From Barthelona sp. PCE (lineage: Eukaryota > Metamonada: BaSk clade): a stretch of DNA of 64,000 nucleotides. A program made the position numbers and the translations under genes. Below, one piece after another: positions 19,558 through 28,690 of the stretch (positions are counted from its first letter, which is position 1; the number at the start of each line of letters is the position of its first letter). The notes beneath the pieces are model-generated. The model saw only the letters and a program-made list of their open reading frames with translations. It ran no database searches and was not told where the DNA came from. The stretch lies in NCBI GenBank assembly GCA_040285745.1, contig JAUFOR010000005.1, positions 496,001 through 560,000 on the forward strand. Reading direction: 5' to 3'.

Positions 19558-20180
19558 TATTGTTTATAATGTTATTAAACAGGAATCACGAATTTACTAA
19601 TAGAAAAGTAACAAAAGGCGACTACTCAAACATGTACATTGGCCATGAAAAAGCTTAGAAAGAGGATATTCGGTTATTCAGTGCAGTATGCGTATCGATA
19701 TGCAGGTGGTGCCACACAAGTTTCAATCATAGAAATGAACTAATTTACAGAATAAAACTCATTGTTCAAAGAGTATATGCAGAAAATATTGAATCTTTGC
19801 AAAGTATAGTGATTTAGGGATATAAAATGCATCCACAGGTGTTAACATCAGTATAGTTGCGAATAAAGCTGAAGCTTGAATCTCAGATTTCGTTGTGAAA
19901 TTCTTTCTTTACTTCGATCGTATGAGTGATTGAACTTGTTAAATATCTTATACATGGGGCTTTCTGTGGGGTTTATCTTTGAATGTGGGTTATATGCGCT
20001 TGCATCTGGGCTATATGACGAATTATAATTTTATAACTGTATATATTCGGATTTAGTATATTTTGCAGTGCTCATGCATTTTATAATATCCTAAAAGGCG
20101 CACTTACTTGTTTAAATGAAGTGGAATGATGATTTATGATGTTTTTGATTTGATCATCTTTTTCAAGCTTTGTTTGTGTA
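19558..20180. other. duplicated upstream region of giant gene B
   Basis: Non-coding counterpart of 12535-13206. No independent gene or RNA is seen. Confidence 0.75.
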
Positions 20181-23100
20181 ATGTCCCTGTTGGAGAATAT
20201 TCAACGGTGGGTAGCTGCACTTCATGTACTGGATGAACCATTAGAGAAGTTGAAACAAGTTTCATTCTCATTTACTTCATTAGAAATACATATTAATGAA
20301 TCGAATAGCTTTAAATTTGATTTGACTTGTGAAAACACTAATCAATCTGCCACAATTCAATTTGATTATTATAATGAGTATACATACAATACTGAACAAA
20401 CTAATGCAAGATCACCAACACTTTTAGATGTTTTCTGCTTATATATTGGTTTTAAGTTGATCATTAGTAACCCTAGAATTCATTCGTTAACGAAATGGAT
20501 TTGCTTTTTGCTGTATAGAAGCGTTTCATTACCAGAAGAAATTGGTTTAAGAGTTTTTGATTCAATTGAAATTGAGAAGCTGCTCAAATCTGTCAGTCCT
20601 TGGAGTGGAGATATTACTATTGTGGTTGAAAATCTTTTATCTCTGTATTCTTCATTTATTTCTAACTATCAAAGGCATTTTATCTCCCTATTGGCGGCAT
20701 CTGGCTTTTTTTCTCTTTTTCCATATGAAAGAACTGGGTTTAAAACATTTTGGAGTGCATTAAATTCTGGATCGTTGGATTCATCAGAAACAACCAAATT
20801 TATAATATGCAGGAATGTTGAAAGTTTGCATACTGTTCTTCTTTATGATAATCTATGTCCAGAACTTGACTTTTCTGATTGTTCAGATCCTGAAACCGTT
20901 AAGATTATTATGGAATCGATTGGAACATCTGAAGTTAATATTCCTTTTGATTTTGGAAACAATAATCAACATTCTGAAGTAACAAGTGCCTTTAAAAAAA
21001 AAAAGATTTGGTCACTTTTATCGAAACATGTTGACATTTATGAATCATATCCACCATTTTTTGAGTTAGAACTTCATGAAAAGCTTAATTTCCTGAGAGG
21101 ATTTGTCTCAGATTCAAAAATTTCTGACCACAATGTTAGAATAAGCTTGAACATTGCTAGTGAGGGTTCTGATGAAGCTGTAATGAAAGCTATATGGTCA
21201 AATACCAGAAGACCCGTTGATCTATTCATAAATGATGATGAATCAGTTGATATTGATTTGTTTAAGTTCATTCCCGTTTTTGAAACTTTCGATTTTTTTC
21301 ATCTTTCAGACTCCATTGTTGGTAATATTATTGAAAAATTTATGGAACGTCCTGGTTATCATAATTACATCAACATTAATAGAGTATGGTCGTGTTTAAG
21401 ATGCAAAGTTGCAGCTCACAGAATTGTATTACATAATCATGAAGTAAGAGACTTTTTTAGGTCTTCCTTTTCAGATGATGACCAAGCATTACATATAGAT
21501 CCTTTTTATTCAGAGGACGTGCATCCTGAACAGCAAGAACTTAAAGATATTTATCAGCGTGAATATGATCGAATTATTGCTAGTGAATCTGAAATATCTC
21601 AGATAAATGAAACACTTTCTAAAACCAAGTTATATCGGCATGAAAAGAAGAATAAGTTTGATTTTCTTATCTTTTTTGTTAATCAGTTAATTGATTTTAC
21701 TTCAAAAGATCCGTTAATGCAAATTGTTATCAATATTGTATTTCAGGGATATCCACCTTTAGATGATTTTAGCCACTTTCCAGACGTACGCTTCCAAAAT
21801 TTTATGTTAAATATTTATAAGCAAATTCATAAAGATGATTTCATTTTTCGGTTTTGTTTTATATTATTCTCTTTCATTCCATTTTCACATGTGAAGAACT
21901 CCATAAAGATATTCCTTGGTTTAGATAGTGATAGACACATGCTTATTCAAAAAATTCAGAGAGATTATTGGTATTTGTTTTTCAATACATGGTCAAACAT
22001 CAGTTCACCATTGATAGATTGTTTGGAATTTAAATCTCCATATCTCACTATACTTTCTAGCTCTTTTTGGGACCCATCGTACATTACTCCAGTTGTTCAG
22101 CCAGTTTTGTTTAAAATTTTGTGGTACACAACCTGTAATCCTTCAAATTTATTGCAGCGTTGCTGGGATACTGTTCTGCAAGTATACGATCCTGTTTATC
22201 TGTTTTATGGTGGGAGTTCAAAGTTAAGCCCACTTCACCTTGTTCTTTATCTTGAAGCTTCCTCAGCAAAATATGTGCAACATTTAAGTAGGGAAAGCTG
22301 CACAAGAATACTTTCAGATCTATGTTCCTTTAGTACTTATGAGCACGTTAAACGATGGTGGGAATCCATTTCAACTCTTTTTAATCCAATTTTGTTCAGT
22401 TATAAAAACAATTTAAGCAATGTTGATTTTGTTAAGTGCTTTGTCCCTAAAAACTTTGAATCTTTGGATAAACAGCTATGTATTGATATCTTTAAATCTG
22501 TTAAGCATAAATATTATGTTGAGATGTCAAAAGATTCAGTTTTAAATATAGTTGAGAGTTTTACCTCAGATGACACTTGGTTTAAAGATCTATTTGATCG
22601 CTATTTACCGGATACAGAGGATAAAAAGGTGGATATACACAATCAGAAGAATAGAATGAGTGTTATACACTCATTTGTTGCTGAACACTTTGAATTGAAC
22701 TGGGATATTAAACTGTTAGAGAAATTATTCCATTCTTTCCTTAACAGTAATCATGAAATGGTTGACAGTATCAAATTTGATAAAACGCACATTAGTTATT
22801 GGGCTTTTTCATTAATTTTTTTAGAGAATCCAAATACTCAGTTTTTCAAAAAACAATCTTCTACTTTATTTTCCAATCCTTCAAAACATATTAAAATAAC
22901 ACAATTTAGTGATTTTATTTCCTCTTATTTTGATAATTCAGATGATTTTACTTCATTATCAGGAATTAAAAATGCTATGCTGAAGTTTGAAGAAGAACAT
23001 TGTTTTATGCCAATTATTCAGAACCAAATGGGATTGTTTAATATGCGCGTGATTAATAATTTGCAGAGTATGAAAATTGTCATAGATAAGCAGAATTTTG

Positions 23101-25967
23101 CTGAATTTCTCAAATTTTTAGTGAATCAAGTGATGCTTTTCGAAGAAGACATCAGCAATCTGTGGAATTCATTCAAACATAACAAGTATTACATGGAAAT
23201 TATGTGTGAAAACGAAGAAATATTCAACCTTTTTGCTTCAAATCTTCAGCTCCAAGATTGTTCACATTTGGACATTAAGCAATGCTCCAAATTACTTGGT
23301 TTTGGAGTATCTCTCAATGATTCCGATAGATCTGCATTATGGCAGCTTTTGCCGTTTAACGTTGACGCGATTATTAAATGTGATGGTGAAAACAAAGAGG
23401 ATGTATTCAAAAAATTTGCACCCCTGTTAAAGGCTGCTGACTGTATGCACCTTGAGAAAGCTGATTGTTTAGATTTGCTCACTATGGGGTCAAAAATCAA
23501 CAATTTTAATCACAGTATGTTGTGGCACGTTCTTCCCTCACCTTTAAAAGCAATTTTTAATGAAAAGAATATTTGCAATGAATACCTCAAATACATCACT
23601 CTTACATATTGTGCCGACCTTGATGTGGAGCAGTGTGTAATTCCTTACAACGATATGTTAACTGTGACTGAGTGTATGAATCTAGAAGTTGAAGACTGTT
23701 ACGATATTCACTCTATGTTGTTTGAGTGGAGAGACTTTTATCATTTATTTTTGACTTTTGTTCCAATTATCAATAGATCACACCTAGTGGATCTTTCTGA
23801 CGAGGATCTAATAACTGTATGTGAGAACATTTTGAAGTTCTCCGTCGAACATCCGAACAGCATCTCTGAGAGTCTTTGGAATGATATGAACGATTGTGTT
23901 AAGCTTGTTAAGTTCCTCGAATTTGATTCCTACATGGCCAACAAGCATCTAATTAGGCCCAACGACTATGATACGCTTGAAAACATAGATATTGTTAAAA
24001 TTCTTAAATTTGAACTCAATGAAGAAGAAGATATGAAGCGTTGGAATTACATATCGCACAATCGTAATCCTCTGAAATCCATTCTTAACGTCGCAATGAA
24101 ACTTTCTGGTGATGAGCAAAAGATGTTATTAAGCTTGAACAAAACAAAGAATTTTGTAAGCACCAATTTTCATAAACTCAGTCCAGACGAAGAGAAACTT
24201 CTCACTCAATATTTTGCTTCTTTAACTGCTTTTCAGCGCAAAAATGTATATAACAAACTGAAAGAAATCTCTGCTGATATCAGGTTCCTTGCAAGCTCAA
24301 CCACCAACCTTCAAACTAGAATCATTGCTTATGCTGACTGTCATCCTGATAGCAGAACTTATGACATGATCTCTGCACATAGTAAGCAGTTTTGTCAAAG
24401 GCAAACAGGAACTGATTCTTCCCCATACTACAATAGTTCTCAATCAATTGAGAATCAGTTTATTGTTAACAACAACAGCGCCATAGGGTTTTACGAATCA
24501 AGTAGCCGTAAGCAGTTCAATCACAAGGACAGCTTTGCTTTGCTTTCCGTTCTGCACACAATATTGTTCTTCATTTGTGTTTCATTGATATATTCATTCA
24601 TAGTACTTAGCACAAAGAGTACTGTGAAAACTGATTTATTCCTTCATTCTGAAGATTTTTTCAAAAACGGAGAATATGATGGTTGTGTATACATAAGCAA
24701 ATTTTGCCTATTATCTTTAGAATTATTTTTATCTTGCACTATTGTCTTTGGTTTGTTTTCTAAGCATCAAACCGAAAGCAAAGGTGTCTTGAAGTCTGCA
24801 TATTTTTTTTTTTTTGCATGTTCAAGTGTTGTGTTATTTTTTAATTACTTTTTTGGAATACACACTTTTTACGCATTAATAACTTTAGTTCTATGCTTTT
24901 GGAGTCCTGAACTATCACTATCTTGGTTTATATTCTCAATTGCTCCTCTTTTATACTGGACAAAATGGTGGAAAGAGGTTAATGCTTTATTAACAGTTTG
25001 GCTAGTAGGACAACTTGTATTTGATACTTTGTTAGGCAAATACAAAGGTTATGCTTCGTCATTAGCCGGATTTATCATATGCATTAGTTCCTTTGTTACT
25101 GCAAAATGGGAGCTAGAAATGAGTGTTTATGTCTTTTTATTGTATTTTGCAATTTTATTTACTTTAGTATTTATTCAAGTGATCATAGTTGATGTTTTGT
25201 ACAATAGAGAATCTTGCAGTGAGAAAAATTGCCAGTTACAGGTTATAATTGATGGTCAATATGAGAATGTTGAAATTGAAAAGCATCATTTGTTACATTT
25301 TCCCGAAAATCACAATCATTATTACACTTTTATCAACGGTGAGTACAAACGGTTTTGGTTTTGGTTCCCATTTCTTCAAGCATTTGGTCACCCTAATATG
25401 ATCAAGACGAAATCTCAATCAATGGTTACGTTTAGAGAATGTTTAGATGACTGTCAACCAAGCAAGGAGAAAAAATATCTCATCAAGCCAACTGATTGTG
25501 ATATTTTTGGAATTAATGCGCTTATGAATACTCTGCCACCAGCATATGATGGTGATTTTGAATTTCATATTGTTTTATTCTCACACAAGAACGATATTCC
25601 TAAGATTAAAAATCGTCTCCAAAATGCTATACACTGGTTTAGCTTAAATTTTTCAATTGAGCGAACTTATACACGTGTTCCAAAAAACAGAAACCAAGTA
25701 GATACAACAACTTATTTGTTACACAATGAAACTTACGGTGTCATTCCTCTGTTTATTACAATATACAACTTTGATTATGATGAAAATGCAAATTTTAGTG
25801 TTTTAGAAATTGAAGTTGAGGACTCTTGTTACCCTGTATCAGATGAGGATATTGAAAGCGTCATTCAAGATGTCGTTGTTCATGTAGTGGATGATTGTGA
25901 TATGAATATTGTTGATTTAGCCAATAGTATTTTAGATGAATCTAACGATGAAACTGTTTTAAAGTAA
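20181..25967 (+). CDS. giant membrane protein, tandem paralog B
   Basis: 1,928 residues, same start and architecture as paralog A: long helical N-terminal region, multi-pass membrane block (e.g. VLHTILFFICVSLIYSF, ALITLVLCFWSPELSLSWF) and a soluble C-terminal domain with FWFWFPFLQAFGHP. Compared with A it lacks four residues near 265, one Phe in a T-run near residue 500 and the second 173-residue module. It has diverged blocks around residue 800 (TWFKDLFDRYLPDTEDKK against TLYVDMSNIDQETG) that sit between identical stretches, a mosaic expected from gene conversion. Its C-terminus carries an acidic tail of about 60 residues (SVLEIEVEDSCYPVSDEDIE...) not shared with A. The stop lies 79 nt from the stop of the convergent MFS gene. 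No family is recognised. Confidence 0.9.
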   Translation: MSLLENIQRWVAALHVLDEPLEKLKQVSFSFTSLEIHINESNSFKFDLTCENTNQSATIQFDYYNEYTYNTEQTNARSPTLLDVFCLYIGFKLIISNPRIHSLTKWICFLLYRSVSLPEEIGLRVFDSIEIEKLLKSVSPWSGDITIVVENLLSLYSSFISNYQRHFISLLAASGFFSLFPYERTGFKTFWSALNSGSLDSSETTKFIICRNVESLHTVLLYDNLCPELDFSDCSDPETVKIIMESIGTSEVNIPFDFGNNNQHSEVTSAFKKKKIWSLLSKHVDIYESYPPFFELELHEKLNFLRGFVSDSKISDHNVRISLNIASEGSDEAVMKAIWSNTRRPVDLFINDDESVDIDLFKFIPVFETFDFFHLSDSIVGNIIEKFMERPGYHNYININRVWSCLRCKVAAHRIVLHNHEVRDFFRSSFSDDDQALHIDPFYSEDVHPEQQELKDIYQREYDRIIASESEISQINETLSKTKLYRHEKKNKFDFLIFFVNQLIDFTSKDPLMQIVINIVFQGYPPLDDFSHFPDVRFQNFMLNIYKQIHKDDFIFRFCFILFSFIPFSHVKNSIKIFLGLDSDRHMLIQKIQRDYWYLFFNTWSNISSPLIDCLEFKSPYLTILSSSFWDPSYITPVVQPVLFKILWYTTCNPSNLLQRCWDTVLQVYDPVYLFYGGSSKLSPLHLVLYLEASSAKYVQHLSRESCTRILSDLCSFSTYEHVKRWWESISTLFNPILFSYKNNLSNVDFVKCFVPKNFESLDKQLCIDIFKSVKHKYYVEMSKDSVLNIVESFTSDDTWFKDLFDRYLPDTEDKKVDIHNQKNRMSVIHSFVAEHFELNWDIKLLEKLFHSFLNSNHEMVDSIKFDKTHISYWAFSLIFLENPNTQFFKKQSSTLFSNPSKHIKITQFSDFISSYFDNSDDFTSLSGIKNAMLKFEEEHCFMPIIQNQMGLFNMRVINNLQSMKIVIDKQNFAEFLKFLVNQVMLFEEDISNLWNSFKHNKYYMEIMCENEEIFNLFASNLQLQDCSHLDIKQCSKLLGFGVSLNDSDRSALWQLLPFNVDAIIKCDGENKEDVFKKFAPLLKAADCMHLEKADCLDLLTMGSKINNFNHSMLWHVLPSPLKAIFNEKNICNEYLKYITLTYCADLDVEQCVIPYNDMLTVTECMNLEVEDCYDIHSMLFEWRDFYHLFLTFVPIINRSHLVDLSDEDLITVCENILKFSVEHPNSISESLWNDMNDCVKLVKFLEFDSYMANKHLIRPNDYDTLENIDIVKILKFELNEEEDMKRWNYISHNRNPLKSILNVAMKLSGDEQKMLLSLNKTKNFVSTNFHKLSPDEEKLLTQYFASLTAFQRKNVYNKLKEISADIRFLASSTTNLQTRIIAYADCHPDSRTYDMISAHSKQFCQRQTGTDSSPYYNSSQSIENQFIVNNNSAIGFYESSSRKQFNHKDSFALLSVLHTILFFICVSLIYSFIVLSTKSTVKTDLFLHSEDFFKNGEYDGCVYISKFCLLSLELFLSCTIVFGLFSKHQTESKGVLKSAYFFFFACSSVVLFFNYFFGIHTFYALITLVLCFWSPELSLSWFIFSIAPLLYWTKWWKEVNALLTVWLVGQLVFDTLLGKYKGYASSLAGFIICISSFVTAKWELEMSVYVFLLYFAILFTLVFIQVIIVDVLYNRESCSEKNCQLQVIIDGQYENVEIEKHHLLHFPENHNHYYTFINGEYKRFWFWFPFLQAFGHPNMIKTKSQSMVTFRECLDDCQPSKEKKYLIKPTDCDIFGINALMNTLPPAYDGDFEFHIVLFSHKNDIPKIKNRLQNAIHWFSLNFSIERTYTRVPKNRNQVDTTTYLLHNETYGVIPLFITIYNFDYDENANFSVLEIEVEDSCYPVSDEDIESVIQDVVVHVVDDCDMNIVDLANSILDESNDETVLK

Positions 25968-26046
25968 ACATCTACAAAATATGTGTACTACAACAACCTA
26001 GTAAACTATTCCGTTTATTTGGACAACAGTGTTTGAATCCACTGAG

Positions 26047-27669
26047 CTACTCTTCATCAAACTCACCGTATTCGTCCTCATCGAAAACATCATCATCAAC
26101 CTCGACAACAACGCATTCACAGTCAACGTAGTCCGATGGAGGATCAACGTATGCTTTTCCGTCTTCCAATTCGCCAAATTCGGATTCGTCTTCGATCTCT
26201 TCAACAACTATTTCTTCAATAATCTCGGTTTCACTGCTATGCTCAATAGGTTCAGTAATCTCGGTTTCTATTTCAGCAATTTCAGGTTCAACTATTTCGG
26301 GTATAACCTCAACTTCAGCAACAGCTACCTCAACTTCAACATCCGAAACAGCAGCGGGAACAACCGGTTCGACGACGACCATCTCCATATTTGGATCATC
26401 CTTAGGACCTTTCTTCTTCTTCTTCTTCTTCTTCTTGCGAAGCTCCAGCGGCACATACAGAACCTTGATATAAAAGGGAACAGTAAACAATATCAAAAGA
26501 CCAAAAGTAAGACCGAGAATACCAACACTAAGGAAAGAATCAGACTGATCAACGATATAACCTATCGAAGGAGCGACAAACATCATTGTCAACGATTTTG
26601 TCTGATTTTCAATGCTCAACGCCGTTGCACCCAGATCTGAGGGAACGAATGAATCGAATCTCGAAAGATGGATCGGCCTGAACGAGTTGAACACGTAGCT
26701 CAGCAGTATGTAAACGAAAACAAAACCCAGTTGAAAATCAATGAAGAGGAAAAATGTCATTGCGGCGAATATACCAACCTGCACGAACCAGATGACAGTG
26801 ATGGCCTTCTCCGGCTCACCGCCACACATTTTGACAACCCTAGCGCTGCCCTTGGACCCAAAGGCTTCAATAAGCGACAAGAAAAAATAAACAATTCCAA
26901 TGAGGATAGCGGTGCGCTCAAATTCCTTCACATCCCAGTCCAGTGAGAGGCCAAGCGCCATGGCTTCGACGATGGGCTGCACGTAGTCCTTGAGGATGGA
27001 CCAGGGATTTCCCATCGCAACCGACTCAAACATAAGACGACGCAGCGGTTTACGTTTGAACATTATACCGAACGCTTCCTTCAGGGCGGCCCATAGACTG
27101 CTGTTCTTCTTCTTGCGCTCTCCGTCAAGCTCTTTTGGGTATGACAAAATGTTTATGCTATTAAGAATGTATGGAATAACACTAAAGTACCAGATAACAT
27201 CTAAATTACCGCTCCATATCACAATTATGGGCGCTATGATCGATGAGATCGCGCTACCGATTTTTGCAAGTGATCTGGTGGTTCCATAAACTTTTGTTTT
27301 TTTTTCTACAATGTTATTAATCTCTAAATGGGTGAATATGAGAGATTTGTGCGATCCGCTTCTTAGTGCGTCTCCTAAAGCATAAAAAAACATACACCCA
27401 AGCATGATATAAAAGTTTGAGAATAATCCAAAGCCAATGAAGCTTATTATATATGCCCAGAACCCTATGACGAGGCTCCACCTCCTACTGGTTACGTCTG
27501 CAATAACACCAGTGGGAACTTCAAGGAGGTTGACGATCAGGGAGCTGAAACCCTGCATGATACCGATCTGCGCGAACGAAAGGCCCTTTGAAAGCCAAGA
27601 CAGAGTTTTGAATGCATCAAAATATCTCTGATTCTTAAGCAGTCCATAGAGACAAAACCTGACAATCAT
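26047..27669 (-). CDS. MFS transporter with acidic C-terminal tail
   Basis: A major facilitator superfamily protein, about 540 residues. The N-terminal half has FDAFKTLSWLSKGLSFAQIGI, then LLEVPTGVIADVTSRR, the family's loop 2-3 motif in the form typical of bacterial drug-efflux-like MFS proteins, and about 12 hydrophobic segments. After the last membrane helix comes a nine-lysine run encoded by a CTT microsatellite, followed by a tail of about 130 residues rich in Glu, Val and Asp. The first ATG in the frame is at 27669; the frame is open further upstream to 27864 but only with a TTG. A paralog at 30424-31728 begins at the equivalent place (KRFLLYGFLKN against VRFCLYGLLKN), supporting this start. 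Substrate unknown. Confidence 0.85.
   Translation of the reverse strand: MIVRFCLYGLLKNQRYFDAFKTLSWLSKGLSFAQIGIMQGFSSLIVNLLEVPTGVIADVTSRRWSLVIGFWAYIISFIGFGLFSNFYIMLGCMFFYALGDALRSGSHKSLIFTHLEINNIVEKKTKVYGTTRSLAKIGSAISSIIAPIIVIWSGNLDVIWYFSVIPYILNSINILSYPKELDGERKKKNSSLWAALKEAFGIMFKRKPLRRLMFESVAMGNPWSILKDYVQPIVEAMALGLSLDWDVKEFERTAILIGIVYFFLSLIEAFGSKGSARVVKMCGGEPEKAITVIWFVQVGIFAAMTFFLFIDFQLGFVFVYILLSYVFNSFRPIHLSRFDSFVPSDLGATALSIENQTKSLTMMFVAPSIGYIVDQSDSFLSVGILGLTFGLLILFTVPFYIKVLYVPLELRKKKKKKKKKGPKDDPNMEMVVVEPVVPAAVSDVEVEVAVAEVEVIPEIVEPEIAEIETEITEPIEHSSETEIIEEIVVEEIEDESEFGELEDGKAYVDPPSDYVDCECVVVEVDDDVFDEDEYGEFDEE
26410..26436 (-). repeat. CTT/AAG microsatellite encoding polylysine
   Basis: A run of consecutive CTT triplets (AAG on the coding strand) encodes the KKKKKKKKK stretch between the last transmembrane helix of the MFS protein and its acidic tail. 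Confidence 0.9.
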
Positions 27670-28690
27670 TTTTGAATGTCTGTGCTGTGGAGTGGTGAAA
27701 TGGTGCTCGATAAACCTATCAAAACTAAGAGCAGCGAAACCGATCTCGTTAGAGGGCAGGAAGCAAAAAACAATGTCTATGACTGACGTGTGGCCGGGAC
27801 CCCTCCTCTGCGTCGCATTCGGCACGATAGAGTGGCCTTGTGCTTCTGTTTTGTTTCTGTGCAAGCGAGGAGTGCAGCTTTTGAATGTTGTTTCAACAGC
27901 TTGGATTATTACTCTCCTCTTTCACTCTTGTTGAACGCTGGTGGCCCGAGCTGCGGCTGTGACCGAGCTGGGCGACGTTGAACGCTGCAGGGGTTTCGTT
28001 TTCTTTACTTTAATGAGGCATTGATCGATCCCATTGCTCACATCGACCGTGCCCATGGGCCTGGTGCCCGTGTAAAGATCACAGCAGCGCTTTTGAAAAT
28101 TCTTAAACCTTTAAGTTTACTGAGTGAGTTGTCTCTTCGTAAAAAGCTCAAACATTTTTGTATCAAAAATCATCTGATTGACTTAATTGGACCACACTGT
28201 TTAGCCGTATAGACCTACATCAGGACAATTAAAATACCGTAAATGTTAAATACTGTGAGTAAAAATCTTTTCCTGATCAATAATGCATTGATGTACAACT
28301 GGTTGCGGAAAACTTAGTTCTATAGAATATGCAAAGTAATTTATCAGAAATTTCAGACCATATTTAAAGAGAAGGAGAATATATTAGAAAAACAACAAAT
28401 TGGTTTATTTAGCTTTTGCGCATTCTGTGTACGTTGCATAATTTCCAATTTAACGATTGGTGGTTTGCGATACAAAGGCTAATGGTTTAAAAAAAAGACC
28501 TGATCAAGCATCCCATCAATATCAATGTTAATAGACAAACGTATCACAGCAAAGTGTGTCTTACTAATGAATTATCTTGTTTCCATCAAAAAAATAACCT
28601 AATTCGCTTACTTTGAGAAGAAAAAAAGTGGACCAAGGTTTTCACATGTTTTTTCTTTTCTGTCCCTATTCATTTCTTTTCTCTTCCAAG
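27670..28690. other. long intergenic region with a GC-rich part
   Basis: About 1 kb without a convincing gene. The part from about 27,780 to 28,080 is clearly richer in GC than other spacers. It contains an open frame with coding-like composition (27982-28209, IDPIAHIDRAHGPGARVKI...) but no ATG. GTTGAACGCTG occurs twice there (near 27930 and 27978). From 28,200 to 28,600 it is plain AT-rich sequence. Could hold a decayed gene or an exon of an unrecognised spliced gene. Confidence 0.5.

Larger units (their letters stand above)
19558..26113. repeat. tandem segmental duplication, copy B
   Basis: Copy B of the unit, 6,556 bp. It is shorter than A because it lacks about 49 nt upstream of the gene and the second internal module. 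It ends inside the coding region of the MFS gene, whose intact version continues to the right. Confidence 0.9.

Noticed and set aside
13207-25967. Giant genes as viral or transposon proteins
   Set aside because: No polymerase, integrase, capsid, protease or terminal repeats are present; the duplication edges lie in host genes.
27670-27864. Longer N-terminus for the first MFS transporter
   Set aside because: The extension begins at TTG and contains no ATG; the paralog starts at the position equivalent to 27669.
28021-28212. Ribosomal protein eS25 similarity in the orphan frame (LSLRKKL...HLIDLIGPHCLAV)
   Set aside because: Only the spacing of a few aliphatic residues matches; the basic N-terminus and conserved core of eS25 are absent.
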